From: Cerrena zonata
Lineage: Eukaryota; Basidiomycota; Agaricomycetes; Polyporales; Cerrenaceae
DNA length: 64,000 nucleotides
Assembly (NCBI GenBank): GCA_038087015.1
Contig: JASBNA010000023.1
Coordinates: 1 to 64,000 of the forward strand
Direction of reading: 5' to 3'
The translations under genes were made by a program, and so were the position numbers. Each line of letters opens with the position of its first letter. The stretch's first letter is position 1. Under the pieces are notes generated by a model. That model did no database searches, had not been told where the DNA came from, and worked only from the letters and a program-made list of their open reading frames with translations. This document shows positions 39,753 through 51,087 of this stretch, one piece after another.

Positions 39753-41360
39753 CTATTCAATTTTCCAATGACTGGTTAATGCAGTACCACCTGAATTAGC
39801 GTTATTACCAGATAATTCAGCGGTGTATAAAAGTAATGTAGTACCCATATTAACCCAATTCCAAAATTGCCAAGGGTGGACGATGATTTCAAATCCATCA
39901 TTTTCCCAGAACCCCCATAATTTTAATTCAGTACCTAATTCACCGTTATACAGCATCATAAGATGGGTATAAACAGCTATGATGATACAAGGTGAATAAG
40001 CATAGATCAAGCGTATTATAGTAGAAGGTTTCTGTGCTTTAATTGAATTGAGACGAGATGACTTTTTATGAGCTAAGGAAGTAGGAGAGCCTGAAGTAGG
40101 AGTAGAGACTCTAGTATCACTTTCATAACCAGGAGTATCGAGGTTATTTAATCGACTTTGATGGGAATTTGAATGAGATAATTTAATGTCATCATCTAAA
40201 ACTTGAGTGGGTTCATTAGGGGTATTAGACAAAGGTTCAATTTTTGAATCATTTGAAATTTCGGCAATTGGATCATCTGATTCAACAGGTTCTTTTGGAT
40301 TAAAGGGAGGTGATAAGTTAAGAGTAGAGATTGAAGTAGTTGAGGCTTGTCTTGAGCGAACTTGAGGTGGTGTTCTTGGAGGACTTAACGAAGGATAGTT
40401 AGCACCATGGTATAAGGAAGGAATGATTTTTGTAGCTGCGTAAAAAACTCCAATTCTATAAGCAAGATTCAATAAAAGGGGTAAAGTTAATTTTTGGATT
40501 GCCATTACGAAAAATTCCCAAACTGTTTTAAAAGATCCTGGAAGATTAGACGCCAAAAATGGGACTAATTGACTAATAGTATTAGTTAATTGAGGGGGTA
40601 ATCTTGGAACTTCATCCTTTAAGTTGAAAGTAGTTTGAGTGAAAAGAGAAGTTAATGCTTGACTAGCATCTTCTGAAAGAATTGGGAAAGTTTCATAGAT
40701 ACAACGAACAATGTAAGCAAATAATAAAGACGATTCAATCATGGAACCTTTATTTGAAACAATTCCAAATAAGGCCAAACCAATGGTCAAAGTCAATAAG
40801 GAACCCAATAGAGAAGCACTTATGATATCTATTGAGAAGGGATAGACATAAATTCTGTAAAGAAAGTATAAAGAAGCAGCAATGGTACTACCACTACCAA
40901 CAAGACTAACAATAAGCCAACTATCAGATTTATACACGGTTAGCCAATGTAAAGTCTGACCAACAGCTTGAATCAATAGAAGAGAACAAAAACCTTCTAA
41001 AATGGTGAAAATAGGAGTGGAATTAACAATGAATAATTTCCAAACATCAATAACCATAAAAGAAGGAACCTTCTTTGATGAATTATAGTAGGAAAGGAAA
41101 AAAGTGAGTAAACTTGGTAAAAGAATGTGTTGTAAGTAATATAGAATGGAAACCCACCTGAAATACTTACTTCTCCTAGTAATTAGTCTTATAGTGGTTA
41201 AGATGAAGTATAAGGCAAATGTAGTGAAGGAAAACGCTAATCCACAAGCAATTCCCCCCACGTCAAACGCCAAAGGTATACAAAGCACTAGTAGAACAAG
41301 GTATACCGTGGATAGAATGATTTCCAGTATTCTGGCTATTTTCACTTTGATCTGATTCAT
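39753..41360 (-). CDS. ICE2: ER membrane protein Ice2 (cortical ER inheritance)
   Basis: Polytopic ER protein needed for cortical ER inheritance and for phospholipid/neutral-lipid balance. 535 aa. Family-specific motifs include CIPLAFDVGGIACGLAFSFT in TM1, STPIFTILEGFCSLLLIQAV, SLYFLYRIYVYPFSI, LFGIVSNKGSMIESSLLFAY and, near the C-terminus, YAYSPCIIIAVYTHLMMLYN followed by IVHPWQFWNWVNMGTTLLLY. A Ser/Pro/Thr-rich loop (about 330-440) is probably cytosolic and phosphorylated. The length is a little greater than S. cerevisiae Ice2 (491 aa). No frame breaks. Confidence 0.92.
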   Translation of the reverse strand: MNQIKVKIARILEIILSTVYLVLLVLCIPLAFDVGGIACGLAFSFTTFALYFILTTIRLITRRSKYFRWVSILYYLQHILLPSLLTFFLSYYNSSKKVPSFMVIDVWKLFIVNSTPIFTILEGFCSLLLIQAVGQTLHWLTVYKSDSWLIVSLVGSGSTIAASLYFLYRIYVYPFSIDIISASLLGSLLTLTIGLALFGIVSNKGSMIESSLLFAYIVRCIYETFPILSEDASQALTSLFTQTTFNLKDEVPRLPPQLTNTISQLVPFLASNLPGSFKTVWEFFVMAIQKLTLPLLLNLAYRIGVFYAATKIIPSLYHGANYPSLSPPRTPPQVRSRQASTTSISTLNLSPPFNPKEPVESDDPIAEISNDSKIEPLSNTPNEPTQVLDDDIKLSHSNSHQSRLNNLDTPGYESDTRVSTPTSGSPTSLAHKKSSRLNSIKAQKPSTIIRLIYAYSPCIIIAVYTHLMMLYNGELGTELKLWGFWENDGFEIIVHPWQFWNWVNMGTTLLLYTAELSGNNANSGGTALTSHWKIE

Positions 41361-41718
41361 TAAAGTATTTTAAACTGTTGAATATACATATAAAGATGGA
41401 CTCAAATTAAAGTTTCTGCAAACATAAGCGGTTCATACGTATGGATTAGACTTAGAATGTTCACTCCAATACAAATATTAGTGTTCCACGCGGGTAGCTA
41501 TTACCAATCAGTTCACCACAAAGATAATGGGCAAAGGACAACAAGGATCAGCTGGAGAGATTCTGGACGTGATTCAAAAGAGATAAACTCCCGGGACAGA
41601 CTGGCAGTACGCGAATATGGCTCTGGAGACACTAGCTATCGGTCTATAAAAACACAGGTTGGTCTGTGATATACTTAATAAAGGAAGTATTTCAATTATA
41701 TTCAATTAGTTGATGTCT

Positions 41719-41753
<35 letters not shown>

Positions 41754-42370
41754 CCTATTCTCACTAAAAATCCACACCAACTACTTTTTTTTTTTTGTTT
41801 TGTTAGCAGCTTTTAGTAGCGATGGGACATAAATTTGTTCATGCTACCTGATACTTAATCAAGACAACTGAAATTCCATGATTCTTTTTTCATTTCAACA
41901 AGCACTTTTAGAGCTGGTACTTGACTACAATCGGAGCTTGAGTCCAGTGGATCCTTCAGTGCAATCGATGACCACTTGGGCCATTCAGTACTGGGCATAA
42001 GTCTATTCGTCCAGCTGTTTGACCAGCTTAATTAAGGGGCTAAAGAAGCTTTTTTCGCCCCGGGTTATCTAACCAGTGTAGAGCTTGACCCCAACAAAGG
42101 CCCCCAGAGATCTAAGCAGCATCCATAGTTATTCTCCGAGATTCTATTGCTTATGATCGGGATTACATGATTTGTTTATTGTGCCTTAATCCTTTCGGTA
42201 GGAAGACTTATTGGTTTTCCATTTTATTTTTTATTATGTGGTCATTTGGTCTATGCGGTTGAAAGGCCAACCAGCAGGCTGCTGCTTGGGTTGGAGCAAC
42301 GATGATGGTGCTGAAGCTTCATTGACGGCCCATGCTTTAAGGGATGAATTAAACTCCCGTACCACAAGCA
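41361..42370. other. Intergenic region between divergent ICE2 and UTP25 (left part)
   Basis: The whole gap is about 1.2 kb. This part holds a run of 34 T (41720-41753) and a second short T run (about 41787-41795). The small open frames at 41457-41669 and 42211-42555 have no motifs. No RNA gene is seen. Confidence 0.5.
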
Positions 42371-42511
42371 CTGGTGCACGGGTGTTTCACCAGATTTTTT
42401 GTGTAATTTTGTGGCCCTTTGCGGCTGTAGTCAAAATTACACAAAGTGGGGGGTTTTTACCCAAAAAAAATGTACGGATGTTGTACATCAATTTGTGTGC
42501 CCGTGCACCAG
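42371..42511. repeat. Nested perfect inverted repeats upstream of UTP25
   Basis: Outer arms: CTGGTGCACGGG (42371-42382) and its exact reverse complement (42500-42511). Inner arms: TTTGTGTAATTTTG (42398-42411) and its exact reverse complement CAAAATTACACAAA (42432-42445), with a 20-nt loop. The outer left arm also pairs locally with CACCAG at about 42389. No target duplication flanks the 141-bp unit. It could be a MITE remnant, a cruciform-forming sequence or a paired operator. Confidence 0.7.
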
Positions 42512-42533
42512 GAACTGATGATAGCTCATCTCA

Positions 42534-42555
42534 AGTAATTTTTTTCAAATTGTAG
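42534..42555. promoter_or_regulatory. PAC and RRPE-like elements of UTP25
   Basis: GCTCATC (42534-42540, GATGAGC on the minus strand) matches the PAC core. AATTTTTTTCA (about 42538-42547, TGAAAAAAATT on the minus strand) resembles RRPE. The two adjoin about 50 bp upstream of the UTP25 ATG. This pair is typical of ribosome-biogenesis genes in yeasts, which fits the gene. Confidence 0.6.
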
Positions 42556-42587
42556 AAGATACTGGTACCTGGTTGTTGTACCAGAGA

Positions 42588-44750
42588 ATGCCTGCTCCGT
42601 ATAAGAGAAGAAAGACCCATAGGGAAGATACCGGGACCCCTTCGGCGCACGGGGGGAGAAAGAATGGAAGACAGCAATTGAGAACGGTTACCAGAACCAG
42701 TAGAAGGGATCAAGACGTACCAGACGAGGAACCTAACGGAAGCAGCAGTGAGGAAGAGGAAGTGGGCGAAGAGGAGTCCAAGCCGACATCGTCTGGGCAC
42801 GATAAGTTGCAGTCGTACAATGCGTTATTGACATTGTTGGCTGCAGATCATAAGGAGCCGGCCGAAAAGAAGCCAATTGGTAAGAAAAGGGAAGAAGCGG
42901 AAACTCAGGCAGGTGATGAAGATCACAACGACGAAGACGATGAAGAAGAAGAAGGAGAGATTGCCGGGGTGAACTTCGAACAAGAAGACGACGAAGCCAA
43001 CGAAGAAGCAGGATCTGACGTGGAAGAAGATGGACAGGTTTCTGATCCATTCGAAGTCCATTTCAATAAAGTATCTGAATCATATATAGATGAAGAGGAA
43101 AAACTCATCAAAGAGAAAAGCAAGTGGTCCATCGAGAAACGAAATAAGTTTGAGGAGTTGTTATATACATCAATATATCAATCTCCCCCTGGGAAAGCAT
43201 TGAGTGACGTGAAGAAATCGGTTTCCAATTTAAAAGATTATAACTTGAAACAAAGAATCTTAAATGCATACGAAAAGGTAAACCACAATACGGCCTTATC
43301 AAAAATTGATAGAGAATTGGCTAATAATATGTTTAATTATCAAGATATTAACTTCCCGTACAAAAACTACCAAAATAAATCATATCAACAACTTTATGTT
43401 ACCCATGCATTAAACCATGTTTTCAAAACTAGAGATCGTATATTGAAAAATAATGAAAAATTACATAACTATCAACAATCCTTAAAAGAAGGAAAAATCA
43501 CTAGTGACCAGGAACCCGAATATAAAGATCAGGGATTCACTAGACCCAAAGTTTTGATATTATTACCAACTAGAAATGTTTGTTATGATATAGTTAACTT
43601 GTTCATTAAATTACTGGGCAGTGAACAACAAGAAAACAAGAGAAAATTTCAGAATCAATTTTATTCGAATGAATTACCACCAGAAACAAAACCTGATGAT
43701 TTTAGAGAAACCTTTAAAGGCAATAATAATGATTTTTTTTCGATTGGGTTAAAGTTCACCAGAAAATCGATCAAATTGTATTCAACTTTTTATGCTTCTG
43801 ATGTTATTTTAGCCTCCCCGATTGGTTTATCAATGATTTTAGAAAATCCCGATAAACGTAAGAGAGAATACGATTTCTTATCATCAATTGAAATATTAAT
43901 AATGGATAAATGTAATTCAATTGAAATGCAAAACTGGGATCACGTTTCAACCGTTTTAAAATACATCAATAAAATTCCAAAAGATTTCCACGATGCTGAT
44001 TTTAGCAGAATTAGAATGTGGTCAATTAATGAACAGTCAAAATATTTAAGACAAAACTTGATATTTTCAGAATATTTAACTCCAAATATTAACAATTTAA
44101 TGACCACAAAATGTTTCAATTTAGCTGGTAAATGCAAATATAAACCAATCGTTAATTCTTCCAATTGTGTAATGAATTCAATTGGATTACAAGTTAAACA
44201 AATTTATCAAAGATTTGATGGAGGCTCCTCTCCAATTTCAAATCCGGAATCCAGATTTAAATTCTTCATTAATACTATATTACCAAATCTAACTAAATCA
44301 ATGTCTTACGATGATGGGCTTTTAATCTATATTGCATCTTATTATGATTATTTAAGAATCAAGAATTATATGAAAGCTTCAACCAAATTCACTTTTGAAT
44401 CAATCGACGAATACTCTTCAAGATCAAAACTTTCTAGAACTAGAGCTCATTTCCAACAAGGTAAAATAAAAATTCTTCTCTACACTGAAAGATTGCATCA
44501 TTTCAGACGATTTGAAATCGGGGGAGTTAAAAACATTTTAGTTTATGAATTACCTTCAAATCCAATCTTCTATAAAGAATTAGTAAGATTCATCGGTAAA
44601 TCAGTTTTCAAAAATGAAGCTGATCTAGATCTCTCCTTTATTAAAATCTTATTTTCAAAATGGGATGCTGTTTCTTTAGAAAGAATCGTTGGTAGTGAAA
44701 GAGCTCCAATATTATGCAATTCAGTGAATGAAATGTTTGAATTCAGATAA
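42588..44750 (+). CDS. UTP25: U3 snoRNP-associated, SSU processome protein Utp25
   Basis: Utp25 (DUF1253/DEF family) is a nucleolar helicase-like protein without helicase motifs, needed for 18S rRNA maturation. 720 aa from the ATG at 42588; the TTG at 42573 is not used. The N-terminus (1-150) is basic then strongly acidic. Family motifs: DPFEVHFNKV, FTRPKVLILLPTRNVCYDIV, DFFSIGLKFTRKSIKLYSTF, YASDVILASPIGLSMILENP, DADFSRIRMWSINEQSKYLR, QGKIKILLYTERLHHFRRFE and RFIGKSVFKNE. CTG at 43614-43616 falls where S. cerevisiae has Ser (KSG), in line with CUG-Ser decoding. No frame breaks in 2.2 kb. Confidence 0.95.
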   Translation: MPAPYKRRKTHREDTGTPSAHGGRKNGRQQLRTVTRTSRRDQDVPDEEPNGSSSEEEEVGEEESKPTSSGHDKLQSYNALLTLLAADHKEPAEKKPIGKKREEAETQAGDEDHNDEDDEEEEGEIAGVNFEQEDDEANEEAGSDVEEDGQVSDPFEVHFNKVSESYIDEEEKLIKEKSKWSIEKRNKFEELLYTSIYQSPPGKALSDVKKSVSNLKDYNLKQRILNAYEKVNHNTALSKIDRELANNMFNYQDINFPYKNYQNKSYQQLYVTHALNHVFKTRDRILKNNEKLHNYQQSLKEGKITSDQEPEYKDQGFTRPKVLILLPTRNVCYDIVNLFIKLLGSEQQENKRKFQNQFYSNELPPETKPDDFRETFKGNNNDFFSIGLKFTRKSIKLYSTFYASDVILASPIGLSMILENPDKRKREYDFLSSIEILIMDKCNSIEMQNWDHVSTVLKYINKIPKDFHDADFSRIRMWSINEQSKYLRQNLIFSEYLTPNINNLMTTKCFNLAGKCKYKPIVNSSNCVMNSIGLQVKQIYQRFDGGSSPISNPESRFKFFINTILPNLTKSMSYDDGLLIYIASYYDYLRIKNYMKASTKFTFESIDEYSSRSKLSRTRAHFQQGKIKILLYTERLHHFRRFEIGGVKNILVYELPSNPIFYKELVRFIGKSVFKNEADLDLSFIKILFSKWDAVSLERIVGSERAPILCNSVNEMFEFR

Positions 44751-44811
44751 ACCTTTATATATTAAATATAAACATTTTATATATTTCTAATGTACAGAAT
44801 AATGAATATAA

Positions 44812-45080
44812 TCATGAACTTAATACCTTAAAAGCCATAATAAAACATCCTATGGCAACATATGGACTCAATCTCTCTCCAATTCTTGCAAACTTCCAAA
44901 ATACCCCAAAGGCTCCGGTTTTATTCTTATTCAATAACGTTGGCCAGGTAGAATGGACATATGTGCATGTACATATTAACAATAGTATGACCTGAAGAAG
45001 CGACTGGAAATTAAACAACGCAGACTGCGGTATTATTAGTATTCTATTCCTTCAACCATCATCCCACAAATACATACCAT
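44812..45080 (-). CDS. KSH1: Ksh1/TMEM167 small secretory-pathway membrane protein, with one intron
   Basis: Join: exon 1 is 45078-45080 (just ATG) and exon 2 is 44812-45024; the intron is 45025-45077 (53 nt). The donor GTATGT (45077-45072), branch point TACTAAT (45041-45035) and acceptor CCGCAG are all canonical. The spliced protein (71 aa) begins [20 protein letters not shown], the exact N-terminal pattern of Kish/TMEM167 proteins. It continues with [20 protein letters not shown]. Ksh1 is an essential two-TM protein of the early secretory pathway. Without the intron the frame has no ATG at the right place. It is convergent with UTP25, with 61 bp between stops. Confidence 0.93.
45025..45077 (-). 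other. KSH1: Intron of KSH1
   Basis: 53-nt intron inserted directly after the start codon. Donor GTATGT, branch TACTAAT ten nucleotides from the acceptor, acceptor CAG. It is the only unambiguous intron I find in the window and sets the splice-signal pattern of this genome. Confidence 0.9.
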
Positions 45081-45655
45081 GATACAGATTCCTATTCCAG
45101 CTTCAAAGGGATTCTAAGTAGTTTGTTGTACTTTTTCAGCAGACTATGAAAATGAGTCTGAGTGGCCCTCAACACGACCTTTTTTTTTCCAAGTTACTGA
45201 AAACTACATCTTTAATCAAAATTAATACTGAAAAAGAAGGGTTTACGTTAGTTTAACAGTACTTACGACAACAATACTCTTCTTATAGAGGCTCTACTCA
45301 GATCCACTGGTAGTAATTGAACTTGATTCACGGCTAGTTTGGCTTACACTTCAAGGTTAAACAAGCTTTGGGAAGCAAGGGAAAGATTTTTTTTATATAT
45401 ATAGAAGAAATCGAAAAGACAAGGAAACAAGTCTTGATTACAATATAGAACTGATTATGATTCTATAGCTTTCTTAAAGGTATCCAGAACATAATTTCAT
45501 AACTAGTTTCATACGAGAAAAGCTAGGTTTTTATTTCATAGTCCACACCATATAAGTAGACTCCGAGACGGCGAAACGAGTCCAACCAGTTGAATTCACT
45601 TTAAAGTACTTGATAAGCTTGATTTAGAAGTCATCACTATATTCGTTGAACAATT
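45081..45655. promoter_or_regulatory. Divergent promoter region of KSH1 and SIW14
   Basis: 575 bp between two divergent genes. It contains a T run (about 45180-45188) and TATATATA at about 45394-45401. Nothing else is recognised. Confidence 0.45.
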
Positions 45656-46591
45656 ATGGCTGAATATGCCGAGGATCCATTTCAAATGGACGAAGAGTTG
45701 CCAGTTTATAATGAGAGCACCTTGGTAACTCCGACAGATCGTACACCGAATGACGGTGAAAATAAGGATAACCAAGACAAGAGTAAGAAAATGTTGATTA
45801 CCCCAAGGTATACTGATCCAAACATAGTTATTGACTCCAACATAATGCAGCAAGATGATGAGTTAATACGATCGAAGTTGAACGAATTCAAAATGGCACA
45901 AGATGATTCAACTACTTTAGTATCGCCGGCACCAACTGAAAACGAAGAAAAAGAAGAAGAAGTAGCTTATGAAGAAGATTTAGATGATAAATTTGATGAG
46001 AATCAAAAAACCAAAATGGAGGAAGATTATAAAAAGTATCAAGAATCGTTGAGGAAACCAAGACTTTCAATTAATAAGGATATTATACTAACACCACCAG
46101 AGAATTTTGCTCCAGTTATTAATCAAATTTATCGATCATCATTCCCACAACCTACAAATTTTGCATTTTTAACTAAATTAAAATTAAAATCAGTTCTTTG
46201 TCTTATTCCAGAAGAGTATCCTGAAATTCATACTAATTTCTTCCAAAATGAAGGAATCAAATTATTTCAGTTGGGCATGTCAGGAAATAAAGAGCCATTT
46301 GTCAAAATTCCTCATGATTTGATAACAGAGGCAATAAAAATTGTATTAGATCCTAAAAACCAGCCAATACTCATTCATTGCAATCGAGGGAAACATAGAA
46401 CCGGTTGTTTGGTTGGAGTATTAAGAAGATTACAAAAATGGTCATTAACAATAATTTTTGATGAATATAGAAAATTCGCAGCTCCAAAGGAACGACCAAT
46501 GGATCAGCAATTTATAGAATTATATGATGAAACTGAACTACTAAATTATGCAGAAGAAAATCAATTATTACCATTGAAATGGAATTTTTAA
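45656..46591 (+). CDS. SIW14: Inositol pyrophosphate phosphatase Siw14 (Oca3)
   Basis: Atypical dual-specificity (PFA-DSP) phosphatase that removes the 5-beta-phosphate of inositol pyrophosphates. 311 aa. The N-terminal 140 residues are acidic and disordered. The catalytic domain starts at PPENFAPVINQIYRSSFPQP and contains the P-loop HCNRGKHRTGC with the nucleophile C242 and R248. The Siw14-specific stretch WSLTIIFDEYRKFAAPKERP, then MDQQFIELYD, follows, ending LLPLKWNF. The family signature is complete. No frame breaks. Confidence 0.95.
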   Translation: MAEYAEDPFQMDEELPVYNESTLVTPTDRTPNDGENKDNQDKSKKMLITPRYTDPNIVIDSNIMQQDDELIRSKLNEFKMAQDDSTTLVSPAPTENEEKEEEVAYEEDLDDKFDENQKTKMEEDYKKYQESLRKPRLSINKDIILTPPENFAPVINQIYRSSFPQPTNFAFLTKLKLKSVLCLIPEEYPEIHTNFFQNEGIKLFQLGMSGNKEPFVKIPHDLITEAIKIVLDPKNQPILIHCNRGKHRTGCLVGVLRRLQKWSLTIIFDEYRKFAAPKERPMDQQFIELYDETELLNYAEENQLLPLKWNF

Positions 46592-46696
46592 CCATACGAA
46601 TAACGATTTATTATTTTTTTTATTTCCCTTTATTTTATTTCTTATAGACATCAATTAATACTTTTTTTTTTTCAACTTTACTTACGTATTACATAC

Positions 46697-47176
46697 TTAA
46701 ATACCATTTGATACGTCAGAAGGCCAAAAAAACTTCTTACCGTAAATACCAGCGTTACCAAGTGCCAATAATGATAAGCCCAAGGGACTCACTCTTCCTC
46801 CGGCAATACTCTTAATACTACTTGTCCCGTTAACTATGAGATACAAAGAAGACCAAGCAAAGTTGAACCCAGCACCGTTTAAAACATCTCCATCAAAGAT
46901 AATCCAACCTCCCAACAAATGGGTCAAGCCAAAGGTGAAACAAGAGGCCCTCGAAGGCTTGGACCCGGCCAAAGATTTGGCAAATTGGTAAGACCCGCCA
47001 GAGGACCCGCTGATTGACTCAATTGGTTTTTGGTGACTTATTCCCTTGAACAATAACAATGAAGCGAAAACCCAAGCAGGGTACGGGGTATTTGACAAGT
47101 TGGAAACTTGTTTTTGTAAATTTTGGGTCAATTGACCTGCATCTTCCGCCACTTCCTTACCTATTTCCTTAGCCAT
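46697..47176 (-). CDS. AIM19: Aim19-like mitochondrial membrane protein
   Basis: 159 aa, similar to S. cerevisiae Aim19 (157 aa), a mitochondrial protein whose loss alters mitochondrial inheritance; its function is unknown. Shared features: TPYPAWVFASLLLFKG near residue 30, a central hydrophobic stretch FTFGLTHLLGGWIIFDGDVL, then NGAGFNFAWSSLYLIVNGTS, which matches the Aim19 NGAGF-x-WSALYLIV motif, and a C-terminal helix SLLALGNAGIYGKKFF. Three or four TM helices are likely. No frame breaks. Confidence 0.85.
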   Translation of the reverse strand: MAKEIGKEVAEDAGQLTQNLQKQVSNLSNTPYPAWVFASLLLFKGISHQKPIESISGSSGGSYQFAKSLAGSKPSRASCFTFGLTHLLGGWIIFDGDVLNGAGFNFAWSSLYLIVNGTSSIKSIAGGRVSPLGLSLLALGNAGIYGKKFFWPSDVSNGI

Positions 47177-47364
47177 GGTGTATTTGTAGTAATGAAATGA
47201 TTCTACTGAGTTGCCCGGTTCTCCAAAATAGAAATTTCAGGGTATCAATAGTTGCTGGTGCACGGATCCATTACAAGTTTAATGAAAAGATTTTTTTTTA
47301 TTAATAATTTACACTAATACTAATTTACAGAAAGAGAATTGAAAAAAAGTACTTAGAAGGAAAC

Positions 47365-48870
<1,506 letters not shown>

Positions 48871-48988
48871 ATTTACCATTTATTGAAATTGTACTTTAAT
48901 TCTCCCTTATCTATTTTGTACTTCTAGCTTTAGTTTATATGTATATTAGAATATATTTTCGAATAATTTATTTCTGGTTTATTGTAAG

Positions 48989-50824
48989 CTATTCTAAATT
49001 ATTAACAATATCATCAACTAAATTATCACCAAGATTACCACCAGTGGCAAGGTTTTCATTGATTTTTTTCTCCATTTCTTTTTCCCAGTAGTCTAGATCC
49101 AATGGTTGTTTTCTTCTATAATTATCACTGGTAAATTTTGCCCAATTCTTAATACAACTTGATCCCAGATTTTCAATTTCTTTCATATTCAGTGGACACC
49201 TACATCTACAGCCAACTCCGTTTTTAATTGGTTTATCCGGGGTTCGTTTACTGAAGATCCCGAATTCGTCTTTCCCCATAATTGGATCTTGTGGTTCATA
49301 TTTTAATTGATTCGATGGTGAATTATTAGGACAATGTCCTAAAGTACTGTGTTTATATCCAATATCTCTAAAATAATGGATTTCTTCTTTGGATAATAAC
49401 ATTGCCACTCCTAATGAGTGGATCGGAGCGTCGCCCCATCGTTCTTTATAGAAACCACCACTTTTCTCTAAGTGTTTGAAATACTCTTCGTAGGTTTTAG
49501 AATTAAATAAATCGGTTCGAGCAATTTCAAAATTGGACCAAAAATGACATAGATTATAATCTTCTCGGTCAAATCTATCCAAATTGATCCCAGGACGATC
49601 AGTCACTCTATCAAAAAGTTCCTCCAATAGGTGAGGACTCAATTTATTTAGCCATTGATCTGACTTTTTCTTAGTTTGTATTATTCGTTTAATATATATG
49701 TTCGATTCTATCTTTCTCAAGATTCTTTTGAACCCTCTGATTCCATCATATTCTTGTTGATGCTTCCCCTTAACGTGTTTGGAATCATCAATAAATAATT
49801 CCCAAGTATCTTTCACTTTGATTGCCTTGTTTCGTATAAAAGCCCGGGTTTCTTTGAATAATCCCGGTATGGTATAGTACAACTCATCAATCAATACATT
49901 AAATCCATACTTTTTGTTTCTTTTCTCCATTTCAATGAATGGATCATAAGTTAAATCACAGAAAAATTCAACGTCTGGTTCCACTCTCCAATACCAATCT
50001 CTCTTTTTAACTAACTCATGTTTATAGAAAAATCCCGAATAAAATCGACACATTTTGTGATAGGATTCTAAATTCCCATACATTATCTTACGATCTCCTT
50101 GGCTTTCTATAAACTCGTAAAATTCACCCCGATCGATCAGTTTATCGAATTCCCATTGTTCTGGTTCAATAAACCCAAACTCAACTTGAGAATTAGTATA
50201 CTTAGCCACAGTTTCTTTAAAATTATCAGTAAATGGCTGTTCGTTTAGAAAAACCCACGGATAATTATACCACTGGTTGAAATGTCTTTCTAAAGACTTC
50301 ATTGACTTTATAACATCTTCAATCTCAGAATTTCTGGCTAGCATGACAAATGCAGCACTAGCCCGAGGGGCTTTGGTATCCGGGATACTACATCCAAATT
50401 GAAATGGTTCGTCGATTGACGACTTGATATTCAGACCACTGACCAGCTGTTTCTTGTTCCGAAGAAACTCATTCGGTCTATCTAGCTCCACATCCTCTGG
50501 TCGTACTATATATTCAGACCCAACATAGAGTCTAAATATCTCGTAGATTATAAATAATGCAAATATTGTGTATACCCAGAATCGTTTACTTTTCCTGAAA
50601 GATCGTAACCTCAATCGCTTCAACGCGTTGAACCGATTCTGCTTGATCTTCAACGTTCTCATTGGTTGGGGGTTCCCGTCAGAATCATACCCATACGCAT
50701 AATCATCGTCGGAGTCTTCCTCCTCACTCGAACTGGCTTTATCGGATTCTGGACTTAGAAGTTGCGCATGGTTGAACGATGCATAGTTTAGCCGCGACCG
50801 TGGTGACCCGTCCGTACGTGACAT
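48989..50824 (-). CDS. Golgi alpha-1,2-mannosyltransferase, KTR/MNT (GT15) family
   Basis: 611 aa type II membrane protein. The cytosolic N-terminus is long and acidic (1-81, with a Ser/Glu/Asp run), then basic, followed by one TM (about 82-101, FWVYTIFALFIIYEIFRLYV). The lumenal GT15 catalytic domain has ASAAFVMLARNSEIEDVIKS, YPWVFLNEQPF, YHKMCRFYSGFFY, the metal/nucleophile motif YWRVEPDVEFFCDLTYDPF, YNLCHFWSNFEI and RWGDAPIHSLGVAMLL. These enzymes add alpha-1,2-mannose to N- or O-glycans from GDP-mannose. The extended C-terminus with GVGCRCRCP resembles the Ktr5/Ktr7-type or Candida Mnt3/5 subgroup; I do not assign a symbol. No frame breaks. Confidence 0.9.
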   Translation of the reverse strand: MSRTDGSPRSRLNYASFNHAQLLSPESDKASSSEEEDSDDDYAYGYDSDGNPQPMRTLKIKQNRFNALKRLRLRSFRKSKRFWVYTIFALFIIYEIFRLYVGSEYIVRPEDVELDRPNEFLRNKKQLVSGLNIKSSIDEPFQFGCSIPDTKAPRASAAFVMLARNSEIEDVIKSMKSLERHFNQWYNYPWVFLNEQPFTDNFKETVAKYTNSQVEFGFIEPEQWEFDKLIDRGEFYEFIESQGDRKIMYGNLESYHKMCRFYSGFFYKHELVKKRDWYWRVEPDVEFFCDLTYDPFIEMEKRNKKYGFNVLIDELYYTIPGLFKETRAFIRNKAIKVKDTWELFIDDSKHVKGKHQQEYDGIRGFKRILRKIESNIYIKRIIQTKKKSDQWLNKLSPHLLEELFDRVTDRPGINLDRFDREDYNLCHFWSNFEIARTDLFNSKTYEEYFKHLEKSGGFYKERWGDAPIHSLGVAMLLSKEEIHYFRDIGYKHSTLGHCPNNSPSNQLKYEPQDPIMGKDEFGIFSKRTPDKPIKNGVGCRCRCPLNMKEIENLGSSCIKNWAKFTSDNYRRKQPLDLDYWEKEMEKKINENLATGGNLGDNLVDDIVNNLE

Positions 50825-51087
50825 TGGTAATGGTGTAACAGTAAGATCAGCTAGATAAGCAGCGGCTAAGCAGTGACAGGTTTTTTTTATTACTTTTCTA
50901 AAATTTTGACGTTTTTTCTATGACGCGCGATCTTCGTTGTACCTGCGGAATTCTATTCCTGTTGGAAAATTATATATTATGTATCTACTGTTGTAGAATG
51001 AAAGGTAAGAATACAGAATAATGAACTAAAGGTTTATGAGAAAGAGAAGAGAATGTTAGGATGTGAAAGACCCACCGGGAGCCCGAG

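Noticed and set aside
42211..42555. 114-codon plus-strand frame upstream of UTP25
   Set aside because: It runs through the nested inverted repeats and promoter elements and has no recognisable domain.
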